DNA of 64,000 nt from Serripes groenlandicus (GCA_031761405.1 JASEVX010000008.1:37392903-37456902), one strand, 5' to 3'. Shown: positions 23,363-34,667, counted from the stretch's first letter. Made by a program: numbers and translations. Notes: generated by a model not told the origin, from the sequence alone.

Positions 23363-23724
23363 ACCATTTTCAGGATGTTTGCTGTAATTTATTTAGGGAC
23401 CTATTCTTGAAGTTAACTCTTTAACCAATTAATTTATAGGTCTATCTCATTGTAGGGTTGTCCACTTAAAAACAATCTGAGAAATAGTTGTTACAATATT
23501 GAGTTTTTGGAAGTAGATCTGTAATTTTTAATCTTATTGAAAGCACTGCTTGCTTGGTAAGCTATTCAATCAATTCCCTTTCCACTATTCATTCAAAATT
23601 ACTTTCAAAAGGGTTTCAAATTCTTATTCTGCAATCAACATTTTAAAACAATATGGAAAAAGGAGAAATAGCTCATACAGCTGAAGATAGTGTATTCTTT
23701 TCAATATTCTTTTCAAGTTAACTG
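23363..23724. other. No recognised feature except a MITE scrap
   Basis: ATGGAAAAAGGAGAAATAGC near 23650 is a hairpin-arm remnant. Confidence 0.4.
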
Positions 23725-23960
23725 TTGACACTTTCCCTCATATAGACCCTTTCTGACACCTCTGCAGCAGATGGCTTTTTGAAAACATAGTGACAAAAGT
23801 AGAAATTGCTCAAAACAAGCAATTTCTCCTTTTGCCACAATGTTTTCTACTTTTAGTCATAGGTTGTCCATTCAATTACAGAGATTTTCTATTTTTTGAC
23901 AAAATATGATCAAAGTCGTCTGCTGCAGAATTGGCGTATGAAGGAAACTCAAAGGGTTAA
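23725..23960 (+). mobile_element. TTAA-MITE A
   Basis: CTTTCCCTCATATAGACCC start, apex GCTCAAAACAAGC, right end GAAGGAAACTCAAAGGGTTAA with a 6-base insertion. Confidence 0.88.
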
Positions 23961-24206
23961 GTGGGGCTACATTTCTAGAGATTTGTCAAAAGATACACAT
24001 TGGTTGTGTATTTATGAGCAATGCTTCTTGCTCAAAAATTGGATTAAATCTTTTCTAATAATCTGAATGTAATTTATCCAAATTTTATAGGTGGATGTTT
24101 TTTAAATGGAGGAGGTATCAAAACCATGATACGAAGTAGAAGACTAAATTACTGGGTTAATACAACTGCAATTTTGAGAGTTTCTATTGAATGTCACTTA
24201 TAATTA

Positions 24207-24408
24207 TGCCTTTTCCTTATATAGATGCTTTCTGACGCCTCTGTAGCAGACAGCTTTTTGAAAACATGTAGACAAAAGAAGAATTTCTCCTTTTGTCAAC
24301 ATGTTTTCACCTCGATTCAATTATTCATTATTGCATTTTCATTTAAAGGGAGTTTCCATTTTTTGGGGGTACGTCTGCTTCAGATTTGTTGTATGCGGGA
24401 AAGGGCTA
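24207..24408 (+). mobile_element. TTAA-MITE with hairpin tip deleted
   Basis: AGACAAAAGAAGAATTTCTC shows loss of the apex. Ends otherwise recognisable. Confidence 0.8.
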
Positions 24409-24562
24409 TATTAATAATATCAAAACATAAGATTTTGAAATAGTATAATAGTTTTGAAATTTAATGAGGCCTTGGTCAAAGATCAATTAATTAGGAATGA
24501 GACATCAGATCCATCTTCGGATCTAGTTCAACTCTGAATTTGGTTACAACTTGATGGTCTAT

Positions 24563-24762
24563 TAGAGAACTAGATTATAGATAAGAGGGAGTGAATAGGT
24601 ATTTTTTGTACAATATTTCTCTTATTACTAATAAAAACCCTATGTTATGGGTACTCAAAACAAACGTCTCACTGAGACGATTCTTATGAGTAACCACAAC
24701 ATAGGGTTTGAATGTCAAAAAAGGATTTTAGTACATGAAAAATGCCCCTTATCTAACCTCTG
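24563..24762 (+). mobile_element. TATGTTGTGGG hairpin MITE
   Basis: Left AGAGAACTAGATTATAGATA, central CGTCTCACTGAGACG, right CCCCTTATCTAACCTCTGG. Both hairpin arms present. Confidence 0.85.
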
Positions 24763-24784
24763 GTCTATTTTAATTAAAAATCAA

Positions 24785-25015
24785 TTAACCCTTTCCCTCA
24801 TATAGACGCTTTCTGACGCCTCTGCAGCAGACAGCTTTTTGAAAACATAGTGACAAAAAAAGAAATTGAACAAAACATGCAATTTCTCCTTTTGCCACAA
24901 TGTTTTTTCACTTTTTGTCATAGGTTATCCATTCAATTATGGAGATTTTCTATTTTTTGACAAAATACGTTCAACGTCGTCTGCTGCAGAATTGCCGTAT
25001 GAGGGAAAGGGTTAA
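24785..25015 (+). mobile_element. TTAA-MITE B, complete
   Basis: TTAA on both sides; apex GAACAAAACATGC has lost one pair. Shares its right TTAA with the next copy. Confidence 0.93.
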
Positions 25016-25441
25016 CCCTTTCCAACATACATAACATCTGCAGCAGAGGCATTTTGAAAATATTGTGGGGGAAAAAAGGAGAACAATGTTTTTTTTTTAA
25101 CTCTAATCTAATAATTATACTGTTATATATATATATTGAACTTTAACATGCATAATTTTGTGTAGATGTTTTCAAAGTTGTCTCGATACCCGGTTGCGGC
25201 GACATTCTTTCGTGCGATGTTTTCCATTGCCTCTCACCTCTGATATATGTGAGAAAGTAGTCAGTGGCTTCGAAAGAATGTTGTGTAAGTACTGGTGTGG
25301 GAAAGCCAGAAAAACATGGGTAGGTGCACTGACCGCCGTGATATGACCAAAGCTGTTGAAAGCGGCGTTAAACTCCAAACAAACAAATCAAAGTTGTCTA
25401 CTGCACGTGCATCAAATCGCATACACATGGGAAAGGGTTAA
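25012..25441 (+). mobile_element. TTAA-MITE, old, interrupted by a SINE
   Basis: TTAACCCTTTCCAACATAC at the left; ACATGGGAAAGGGTTAA at the right. The right arm is split at 25184-25387 by a SINE. Confidence 0.85.
25184..25387 (+). mobile_element. SINE inserted in a MITE, with 12-bp target duplication
   Basis: TCAAAGTTGTCT at 25172-25183 is repeated at 25388-25399. The element lacks most of its tRNA head. It has TACTGGTGTGGGAAAGCC, GCCGTGATATGACC, then AGCGGCGTTAAACTCC and an AAAC-type end. Confidence 0.9.
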
Positions 25442-25529
25442 GAAATTATTTTGATATATTGTTCACCAGATAAAGCCCTAATGGGTCAATAAAGGGAGGG
25501 AGATGATTAGTAGATAAGATTATTGAAGG

Positions 25530-25766
25530 TTAACCCTTTCCCTCATATAGACGCTTTCTGACGCCTCTGCAGCAGACAGCTTTTTGAAAACATAGTGACA
25601 AAAGAAGAAATTGCACAAAACGTGCAATTTCTCCTTTTGCCACAATGTTTTGCACTTTTTGTCATAGGTTAACCGTTATCCATTCAATTATGGAGATTTT
25701 TTATGTTTTGACAAAATAAGTTCAAAGTCGTCTGCTGCAGAATTGTCGTATGTGGGAAAGGGTTAT
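25530..25766 (+). mobile_element. TTAA-MITE B, near complete
   Basis: Apex GCACAAAACGTGC; a small TAACCG insertion in the right arm; right target reads TTAT. Confidence 0.92.
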
Positions 25767-26482
25767 TGAAGTGGGGTTTGGATCCTTAGCCTGTGTGAAG
25801 CATGTCTACAAGACTGCATATATACAGGGCCGTCTCTCTGTCTGTCGGTCATTCCTTGCTTTCCTTTACTGACATGTTGGCTGGCAGGGCATGACACAAG
25901 ACGCTTGCATGTAAGGGACATACACATTTTGTTTATATTTTCTTCTTTGTTTCCTTTTTTTTTTCTCGAATTTGTTTTCAACTTCTGATTGGGAATTTTT
26001 AATTGATAGATTGGGAGAAAAAACATACATTTTGCCATTTGGAACATGACCCATTACTGGCTATACAAATGACAAAAAAAAAACACCTGACACTCTTAAT
26101 AGTACTTATTCTTAAAAAAAAGAGCAATTTATATTCTACAATAACAATAATGCTGTGATTGTTAGAAATGTTTCAATAATTTAAAGACAAAGTTTGAAAG
26201 TACCTTGTCGGGCCGGGCCGGCTGTGTATGATAAATACAACCAACTAAGTCATTGAATCCATTATAAATGCAGATCCATGCTAATGAAAGTTAACCAAAC
26301 TGTCAGCTGTAATGTTGAACATGTAGAAATAATTGTCATATTAAATGGTTGTTCATAAGTGGGTGTGTGTCTGATGAATTTTGATAAGACATTAATGCCA
26401 TGATAATAAAACCCTTGTCAAATAAAATACCATTGTGTAATACCTTACCAATATACCATTGAAGATGATCATAACAATTGTC
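25767..26482. other. No recognised feature
   Basis: Short frames on the minus strand only. A CGGGCCGGGCCGG run lies near 26209. No exon or repeat identified. Confidence 0.4.
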
Positions 26483-26662
26483 AACCCTTTCCCACTTGCA
26501 GGCACAGTTGTACGCATCTGCAGCAGACGACTTTTGAAATAACTTGAGTAGTTTCTCTTTTTTGCCACAATGTTATTAACACTATTTATTAATAGTTTTA
26601 CCCAATTAAGGAGATTTTCTTCATATTTTAGCAGAGATGTTTTCAAAGACTGCTGTTTCAAA
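26483..26662 (+). mobile_element. TTAA-MITE, right end lost
   Basis: AACCCTTTCCCACTTGCAGG and CATCTGCAGCAGACGACTT; hairpin mostly deleted. Confidence 0.7.
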
Positions 26663-26961
26663 TTTATCGAAAAGTAGTATGTAGCATCTGGCAATTTGGA
26701 TATAAAATGTTCAGTATGGTTTAAATTATTGTCAGAAAAGGAAAACTTGTTTGATTTAAGCAATTTTTTCTTTTCCCACAACTCTTCTTCTTTTTAGGCA
26801 TCAATTGTCGCTCAGCATTAGGTACTATTAGTTATGGACAAGATTATGTATACTACAGCAGTAGATTTTTAATTAATTCTCAATTCCTTGCCATGATTCT
26901 AATTGTTTAAGCCATAAGCACATTAAAAAAACAACCCAACAATTGTAACAGTATAGCTTCT

Positions 26962-27156
26962 ACAGAGGACTAGATAACGGGGAGTGAACAGGTCTTTTCC
27001 CCACAATATTTCTCTTATAACTCAACCAAATCTTATGTTGTGGGTACTGGAAAGAATCGTCCCACTGAGACGATTCTTTTGAGTACCCACAACATAGCGT
27101 TTGAGTATCAAATAAGGATTTTAGAACATGAAAAATGACCCTTAACTAGAGCTCTG
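26962..27156 (+). mobile_element. TATGTTGTGGG hairpin MITE, best copy
   Basis: CAGAGGACTAGATAACGGGG left, CTAGAGCTCTGG right. The central arms are about 31 bp each with almost no loop. Confidence 0.9.
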
Positions 27157-27671
27157 GTTTCTTACTGAATTAAATGATCACCATGAAGGTTGGATATAAA
27201 CAATTTTTGTAAACATTAAAAGATAGTGATGTTAGAATAGTATTGTCACATGATGTGGTCAGTGATCACATGACCCATGTTGTGGTCAGACACTTGGCAT
27301 GGTGTAAAACCACATTGATAAAATGGTCAGTGGTTTAAATACCATTAGTGAACTAATGAGGGCACTGATCTTACATTTACATTTTCCATATTAATGCAAA
27401 TCATTTTGCATTTTGCAAATTTGCAGTGAGCCGATGTATTGATCTAACATTAACATTTTCGTTAGTGCAAATCATTTTGCAAATTTGCAGCTGATATCTA
27501 AGAACTTCATGCAAAGCAACAGTTTCAGGGTTCACGCTGGCTGGCTAAGAACTTAAAAAGTTATTGCAAGAAATTCCGAAATTGTGAATGTATGAGATGT
27601 AGTCACAACTGTTTTTGCGAGCAGCCATCAAAATGTCTGCTATGGTATCTGCTGTATGTTGGAAATCATGT
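27157..27671. other. No gene recognised
   Basis: Contains a local duplication: TTACATTTACATTTTCC and AACATTAACATTTTCG, each followed by GCAAATCATTTTGCA, near 27370-27490. Confidence 0.5.
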
Positions 27672-27901
27672 TTAACCCTTTCCCTCATATAGACGCTTTC
27701 TGACGCCTCTGCAGCAGACAGCTTTTTGAAAACATAGTGACAAAAGAAGAAATTGCACAAAACGTGCAATTTCTCCTTTTGTCACAATGTTTTCCACTTT
27801 TTGTCATAGGTTATCCATTCAATTATGGGGATTTTCTATGTTTTGACAAAATACGTTCAAAGTCGTCTGCTGCAGAATTGTTGTATGAGGGAAAGGGTTA
27901 A
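27672..27901 (+). mobile_element. TTAA-MITE B, complete
   Basis: 230 bp, TTAA on both sides, apex GCACAAAACGTGC. Confidence 0.95.
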
Positions 27902-28173
27902 GGCTTGCAAAAAGTGTTTCTTGTTTATAAAGGCCACTGATTTAAAACAAAGGGCGGAAAAACACAGTGATTTTTGTCATTAATTTTGGTGTGTAGTGGT
28001 ATTTTAGAAGATTAGAGCAGAGTGGGTTCAGGAGCCCTTGCTTAAAAAGATAAATAATCCCTGCATTTCCCATGGAAATGCTCATATGGTTTTAATTTTA
28101 TCTATGCCAAGCTCCATAAACACACACTGGGCCCACTGTTGAAGATACAAAACACTTCACTGTAAACTTCATT

Positions 28174-28406
28174 TTAACTCTTTGCCACATACAGATGGTT
28201 TCTGATCCATCTGCATAGACGACTTTTGAAAACATTTTGGCAACAGGGGAAATTTTTCACAACAAGCAATTTCTCCTATTTCCTCAATGTTTTCAACTTC
28301 TTTCAATAATTGTTCTTTCATTTATTGAGATAAGTTTTCATATTTTTGACTACATGTTCTCAAAGTCATCTGCTTTAGATGTGTTGTACACGTGGGAAAG
28401 GATTAA
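28174..28406 (+). mobile_element. TTAA-MITE, old
   Basis: TTAACTCTTTGCCACATAC to CGTGGGAAAGGATTAA; hairpin partly decayed. Confidence 0.82.
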
Positions 28407-28559
28407 GTACATGTATACAATCCAATCAATTAGGATACCTACACAGTCGATAATTTTGCAAAATATTTTTTGGGAAAAGATATCTAATGTTCATGATCAG
28501 CATATTCTCCCTTAATGGCCCTTATCCACTTTGTTTTCTTATAAAGTAGGGCATGAAAT

Positions 28560-28733
28560 TTAACCCTTTCCCACCATTTTGATGCATCTGCAGCAGACTG
28601 ATTTGGAAAACATTGTGACAAAAGGAGAAATGGCTCAAATATTTATAGCTACAACAAAGAGACTTTTAATATTTTTGAGTAGACATTTTTAAAGTGGTCT
28701 GCTGCAGATTTGGTGTATGTGGGAAAGGATTAA
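28560..28733 (+). mobile_element. TTAA-MITE, internally deleted
   Basis: TTAACCCTTTCCCACC to GTGGGAAAGGATTAA; one hairpin arm and part of the long arm absent. Confidence 0.82.
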
Positions 28734-28949
28734 CTTATGAAGTTTCAAGATTTCCTGTTCTTTTCTTGGTATGAATTGAATGAAGTTTCAGCATTTCCAG
28801 TTTGTTTCTTGGTTTGAATTAATTGAGCACAGGCATCAATAGTTAACAACACATTAATTACCCTTTTAGAAATTTTGTAGCAGCCGACTTTGAAAACGTG
28901 ATCCTGTCAAAATGAAACATGTTGATAATGGCTGAAAATGAAGATATAA

Positions 28950-29106
28950 TTCTTAAATCCTTATTTGGCATTAAAACCCTATGTTATGGGTACTCGAAAG
29001 AATCGTCTCAGTGAGACAATTCTTTTGAGTACCACAACATTGGATTTTGTTGAAAAATAAGAGAAATATGGTGTGGGGACCTCTTAATCTTATCTAGTCT
29101 TCTGCG
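28950..29106 (-). mobile_element. TATGTTGTGGG hairpin MITE
   Basis: Reverse orientation: CCTTATTTGGC...ACCCTATGTTATGGG...CTTATCTAGTCTTCTG; CGTCTCAGTGAGAC centre. Confidence 0.82.
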
Positions 29107-29315
29107 GCTGTATGTGGGAATGGTCTGGTTAATAAATCCAACTCTCATGTACTCCTCATACAGACCTAGATCCTGGAATTCAGTAACAATATTGGGTTTT
29201 AAAAATATGTAGTTTTTGCTTGACCTAGTTTTGAGACCATCATTGTAGTGTATATATATATATTGTATATTACTGATAGATACAAACTTTGTCATATAAC
29301 AACATGGACATGTGT

Positions 29316-29493
29316 TTAACCGTTTCCCACATACAACACATCTGCTGCAGACGACTTTGAAAAATATCTACTCAAGGCATGGAAAATATCTAGAAATAAA
29401 GATATAATTACTCAACAAAAGTTGATAACATTGTGTCAAAAGGAGAGAAATTTCGAGCAATTTCTCAAAATGGGTCTATATGTGGGAAAGGGA
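29316..29493 (-). mobile_element. TTAA-MITE, internally deleted
   Basis: TTAACCGTTTCCCACATAC, then CATCTGCTGCAGACGACTTT; right end GGTCTATATGTGGGAAAGGG. Confidence 0.78.
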
Positions 29494-29971
29494 TACAGTG
29501 AAGACTGATATGGATACAGACTGTGTGATACATTGATGTGCGTAAGGGAAGGCTGATAGTGATAGATATAGGTACAAAATTTACAGACAGTGTCATACAC
29601 TGAAGTGCAGAGGCCTTCACATCGAGAGTAGAAAATGTGTTCAGCGAAGTGCTTTTCCTATAAAATTCCACCCCCTTACTTTCGAATCACAGATGGACAC
29701 TGACTGTAAAAAGAATGAATGGCCCTGTGTTTATCTGTGTTTTAGTTTTTATAAACTGTGACACTGTATTGAATGTTGTCTACACAATTTCCTTCAAGTG
29801 CAGCGATCTAGAAATGGACAGTAATCTTCAGAACTTTATAACAATTTTACACAACAACAGTCTTTAGGGTGAATCTCCGTCCTGTCCTTTATTGCTTTTG
29901 AAAGAGACTTCATTTCAATAATTTTGATATTTATGGTGAATTATGTATTAAAAGCAGCGGAGGTCTACATA
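29494..29971. other. No recognised feature
   Basis: A loose repeat of TGATACATTGATGTGCG and CATACACTGAAGTGCAG is visible near 29530-29605. Nothing coding is supported. Confidence 0.4.
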
Positions 29972-30186
29972 TTAACCCTTTCCCTCATATAGACGGTTTC
30001 TGACGCCTCTGCAGCAGACGGATTTTTGAAAGTGACAAAAGAAGAAATTGCTCAAAATGAGTAATGTCTCCTTTTGCCACAATGTTTTCCACTTTTAGTC
30101 ATAGGTTGTCCATTCAATTGTAGAGATTTTCTATGTTCAAAGTCGTCTGCTGCAGAATTGTCATAATTATGAGGAAAAAAGGTTAA
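29972..30186 (+). mobile_element. TTAA-MITE A, short internal losses
   Basis: Left TTAACCCTTTCCCTCATATA; TGAAAACATAG is reduced to TGAAAG; ends AAAAAAGGTTAA. Confidence 0.88.
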
Positions 30187-30566
30187 CTCTTTTCCACATA
30201 CAGAAAATCTCCAGCAGACGACTTTGAAAGTATCTAAGGATGACACACAGAAACGCTCTATAAACCAGGTTACTGCAGGGATAGCAATGTGCTATAATTT
30301 TCACTAGTGCATACACATTTTGAGATATATATCTCTAGCAGTCATATTATAAAAGCATTGCGGCAAAAGAAGAAAGTGCTAATAATGAGTAATATTCACA
30401 TTTTGTAACAATGTTTTTAATCTCTATTTCATAAGTTTCTTTCAATTTGTTTATAGAGTTTCAATATGTTTATGCATCACAGTTAGGCAACTTGTTTGTT
30501 GCAGATTTTTTCATACTTTGTACAGTACATTTATAACTTAATCCTAACTATGTGGGAAAGGGTTAA
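30183..30566. mobile_element. TTAA-MITE composite, 384 bp
   Basis: Starts with an old minus-type end (TTAACTCTTTTCCACATAC) and finishes with a plus-type arm and GTGGGAAAGGGTTAA, so two copies seem merged. Confidence 0.65.
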
Positions 30567-30804
30567 CAAAAAGTATGGATTTCTTTCTATAGAAACATGG
30601 AACGTTGGAATGTTGCCAATAGAGAAAAGAAACTTTGTAGCTACAATCATTACAAAACAGGTAGTGTAAACGTTGGGTTTAATTGAAGAAAAATCACATT
30701 TTTATATAATTTGATATGGCACTCCCTGAGACCTTAACTTACATTTCAGTTTGTTTTTGCCAACTAAATGAGCAACATCTGGCAATAAAAATGGGAGTCT
30801 CAAC

Positions 30805-30850
30805 ATTTTCCAATATATAGATGCTTTCTGACCCCACTGCACTCCCATAA
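30805..30850 (+). mobile_element. TTAA-MITE left-end fragment
   Basis: TTTTCCAATATATAGATGC and TTTCTGACCCCACTGCA only. Confidence 0.5.
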
Positions 30851-31238
30851 GTCAACTTTCCCTTGAATGGGGATTTTCCGCATTGAGGCAAAATGAGAAA
30901 CCTTGTTCTTTAATGTGTAGATTTGACAAGACCCAAAATTGGCTGAGGTGACACAAATATAACAAAAGGTATACACATGTGAACTATTATTCAACAACTT
31001 AAACTAAATTGTTTTTAATTGTCAGAATTTGAAATTGATGACTTCCTGTCTTTAATCTATTCAGTATTGTGAAAAATGTGAATGCTTCCTCATTTGACTG
31101 ATTTAATTTTTACAGTTTAGGCAATGATCTCATTACTGGCTAGGACTAATACTGTCATGATGTTTTTTCATAATAATTATCCCTTTAACCACTACTTAGT
31201 ACTAGTGGCTGCGGAATGTAACTTAAGGCAAGTATGCT

Positions 31239-31468
31239 TTAACCCTTTCTCTCATATAGACACTTTCTGACGCTTCTGCAGCAGATGGCTTTTTGAAAAC
31301 ATAGTGACAAAAGAAGAAATTGCTCAAAACAAGCAATTTCTCCTTTTGCCACAATGTTTTCCAATGTTTGTCATAGGTTATCCATTCAATTATAGAGATT
31401 TTCTATTTTTTGACAAAATACGTTCAAAGTCGTCTGCTGCAGAATTGTTGTATGAGGGAAAGGCTTAA
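31239..31468 (+). mobile_element. TTAA-MITE A, complete
   Basis: 230 bp, TTAA on both sides, apex GCTCAAAACAAGC. Confidence 0.94.
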
Positions 31469-31489
31469 TTTATAGCTCAAAAGTGTAAT

Positions 31490-31655
31490 TCTTCAGCTGA
31501 AGATGATTTGTGGAAATGTGGCAAAATGAGAAATGGCTCAAACAGTGTTTTCATTAGGATACTTTCTGTAATTTGTTTTTTAGAGATTTTCCATTTGTTT
31601 ACCTCAATGGTTTCAAAATTGTTTGCTGTAGGTTTGAAATAGGTGGGAAAGGGTC
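31490..31655 (+). mobile_element. TTAA-MITE, left end lost
   Basis: Hairpin scrap GCAAAATGAGAAATGGCTC, TTTAGAGATTTTCCAT, then GGTGGGAAAGGGTCG. Confidence 0.65.
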
Positions 31656-31712
31656 GAACAAAAATAGGTAAAAGATGTAACATCTGGCAAACGAATGAAT
31701 GATATTGGGATA

Positions 31713-31905
31713 CCAGAGGACTAGATATTTAAAGGGGAGTAAACTTGTTATTTTCCCACAATATCTCTCTAATAGCTCAACTTAACCCTATGTTATGGGT
31801 ACTCAAAATAATCTTCTTACTAAGACGATTTCTTTCAGTACCTACAACATAGGGTTTGAGTTTCAAATAAGGATTTTGGAACAGGAAAAACGTCTTATAT
31901 AAATG
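31713..31905 (+). mobile_element. TATGTTGTGGG hairpin MITE
   Basis: CCAGAGGACTAGATATTTAA left; ACCCTATGTTATGGGTACTC and CTACAACATAGGGTTTG arms; right tip decayed. Confidence 0.82.
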
Positions 31906-32144
31906 TAAAAATCTGGTATGGATTCCTAGCAAATATTTTGGAAATGGTTTTTGACAAGACATGATCTTTTAAGAGTGGCCTGTTTTGAAAACCTGTAACA
32001 TCTGAAAAATCAAAAGGGATAAAACAAGATAAGAAAGCTTTGTGGGCGAAAGAAATATTATTGAATTTAAGCAATGTCTCCTTTTCTAAAAATGTTTTCC
32101 AAAATTGTCTGTGCATTAGTGGATGGTACTCAACTGGGGAGAGT

Positions 32145-32221
32145 AATAACTTGTATTGAGGAGACCATGGTTGTAAGACAATAATAACTTGTATTGAGGA
32201 GACTATGGTTGTAAGACAATA
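32145..32221 (+). repeat. 38-bp direct duplication
   Basis: AATAACTTGTATTGAGGAGA with CCATGG or CTATGG, then TTGTAAGACAAT, twice in tandem. Confidence 0.9.
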
Positions 32222-32379
32222 GGCTGCGCGACCTAGTTCTTTATGAAATCTGTGGAGACAGCTGGAAAACCATTTAGTCTGCTTTCACTGAATATGAACA
32301 GCTTTATGTATACTGAAGAATCAGAAGGGGAACAAATCTGTAGTGCTTGTTTTTGAGATGATTTTAATACACTAAATTC

Positions 32380-32492
32380 ACCCTTCCCCACATACAACAA
32401 ATCTGCAGCATCCGATGTTAAAAAGAATCAGACTTATTCAGTCAACAATATATGGAAACTCAATAAATGAAAGAAGGAAGGGAAAGGGTTAA
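32380..32492 (-). mobile_element. TTAA-MITE, large internal deletion
   Basis: CCCTTCCCCACATACAACAA and CTGCAGCATCCG; jumps to GGGAAAGGGTTAA. Confidence 0.7.
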
Positions 32493-32678
32493 GGGGTGCT
32501 TTGCATGTTATAAAACATGGTGGGGTACTCAAATATAATAATTTCAATTAAAATAAATACCTAAGACATGTCAGTAAATCTAAAAAAATAAAAAAGAATG
32601 GACATGCAGGAAAATCACTTGCTACTTTTATACATATATCTGCTTTCTCACTTCACTACTACTTTGTTTGAATTATTT

Positions 32679-32845
32679 ACTCTTTCTCACATGTATGTCA
32701 CATTATGTAGCAGACTATATGATGAGCAAGTTCTTCTTTTTCCCAAATGCTTTCAATTTGAGTCAATAATTTTACATTTACTCTAGATGTTTTCAGTGTC
32801 ATCATAACGTCTACCGCAGTTTTGGTGTATGTGGGAAAGGGTTAA
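32679..32845 (+). mobile_element. TTAA-MITE, old
   Basis: CTCTTTCTCACATGTATG, TGTAGCAGACTAT, hairpin remnant GAGCAAGTTCTTC; ends GTGGGAAAGGGTTAA. Confidence 0.7.
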
Positions 32846-33354
32846 AATCATACCATATCATGAATCTTTACCAGATACACAAAGCCCGCTGAGGTGAAGA
32901 AAAAAACGACAGATACCAAATTCATTAGTATGCAGTCACAGTATTCAGTATTGATATAACCAACACAAAAACTGTTTACAAATCATATTCACTGGGTTTA
33001 TGGGCCAAGTTTCGAGCATTAAGATGTTACACATATAATTCTGTGTAACTGATTGCCTCAATTCAGCCAGACACAGGCTGTCTCAGTCTTTCCAAGCTGT
33101 GTCACAGGCAATTAGAGGGTCTTCTTGCATCTCCGGACCGCGTAGACTCATATGTTTACATGTGCATATATGATATGCGCAGTCGCTCCCGAGACCCTTA
33201 ACCGTCGGCATACTTTTAACAGAGCCATAGATGCAACTCCTGGTGAAAAAAATAGAATTGTAGCCCCTCTGGCCCTACTTCTATACCTCTAACACGCTAA
33301 ATCCTGGATACTGTTGGACCCTATTTTGCCAGATGCGGCTCATATATTTCTCCC
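32846..33354. other. No gene recognised; less AT-rich patch
   Basis: 33060-33260 is richer in G and C (CTCCGGACCGCGTAGACTC, GCGCAGTCGCTCCCGAGAC) than its surroundings. No open frame or known repeat. Confidence 0.4.
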
Positions 33355-33571
33355 TTAGCCCTCTCCCTCATACGGCAATTCTGCAGCAGACGACTGAACG
33401 TATTTTGTCAAAACATAGAAAATCTCCATAATTGAATGACAAAAAGTGGAAAACATTGTGGCAAAAGGAGAAATTGCACATTTTGTGCAATTTCTTCTTT
33501 TGTCACCATGTTTTCAAAAAGCCGTCTGCTGCAGAGGCCTCAGAAAGCGTCTATATGAGGGAAAGGGTTAG
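33355..33571 (-). mobile_element. TTAA-MITE B, flanked by TTAG on both sides
   Basis: Otherwise intact; apex GCACATTTTGTGC. TTAG at 33355-33358 and 33568-33571. Confidence 0.93.
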
Positions 33572-33864
33572 GTAAAGAAACCTGTAAGAGCATAAAAATG
33601 GTTTGGTAGGGGGGATCCAATAGTGTAGAAGTAGTTCATGGTTCTTGTCATGAATGATCAATTTAATATATAAATGCATCACACTATTGCTTTTATAAAG
33701 TGATCAAGTTTTTCAGAGAGATCTGAATGGAGATAGTTGATTTCGTTGATTTCTTTTTTAAATTTTAATTTTTTTAAGGGAAAAGGGAAAAGCTCCAGTT
33801 GATTAAATTTATATAATTTCAGACCAAATTATTATAGGTATTCAGCTGGAAATAGCAGTCTTAT

Positions 33865-34072
33865 AAACCCATTCCCACCTACAGAAACATTTTGCTTCAG
33901 ACAACTTTTGATAAGCAATTTCTCATTTTGCCACGATGTAACACTTTCAACTTTATTCAATAATTGTCCTTTCATTTATAAAGAGTATCCATATTCTATA
34001 TATTATACATGAATATTATATTTTTAAAGTAATCTGCTGCATACCCCTTTGTTGTGGGTGGGAAACTGTTAA
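33865..34072 (+). mobile_element. TTAA-MITE, old
   Basis: AAACCCATTCCCACCTACAG start; GTAATCTGCTGCATACC; joined to the next copy at TTAA 34069. Confidence 0.72.
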
Positions 34073-34303
34073 CCCTTTCCCTCATATAGACGCTTTCTGA
34101 TGCCTCTGCAGCAGACGGCTTTTTGAAAAAACTTAGCGACAAAAGAAGAAAATGCTCAAAACAAACAATTTCTCCTTTTGCCACAATGTTTTCCACTTTT
34201 AGGTTCATAGGTTATCCATTCAAATAAAGAGATTTTCCAAATTTTTACAAAATATGTTCAAAGTTGTCTGCTGCAGAATTGTCATTATGTGGGAAAAGGT
34301 TAA
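34069..34303 (+). mobile_element. TTAA-MITE A, complete
   Basis: TTAA on both sides, both shared with neighbours; apex GCTCAAAACAAAC. Confidence 0.92.
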
Positions 34304-34490
34304 CCCAATCCAACATAGATCAAAATCTACAGCAGACAAAATGATGATATTTTGGCAAAAGTATGGATAATCATTGTCCATGAAAAAGTCTTCGAAAAAG
34401 GTGACTACTGTGAAGATGTGTAAAAAAAAAAATAAAAAAAAAATATGGGAAAGTGTTCATTATCTGCTGCAGGGGCATCACAAGTAATCG
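34300..34490 (-). mobile_element. TTAA-MITE, decayed, third in a chain
   Basis: TTAACCCAATCCAACATAG; A-rich middle; CTGCTGCAGGGGCATCAC at the right. Confidence 0.65.
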
Positions 34491-34667
34491 GTTTCATTGA
34501 AAATGCTTTGACTTATCTGTACTCTTGCCATGCATGAGGTCTCCCAGGAGGCCAGTACTGCACCAATAATAGAACTGACCATCCCTGGGCCATGTGTCAA
34601 TATTGGTATTGGATCCATCTGTCAATAGATTCCCCGCCTTTGCCTGATACACACACCACTTTTCACA

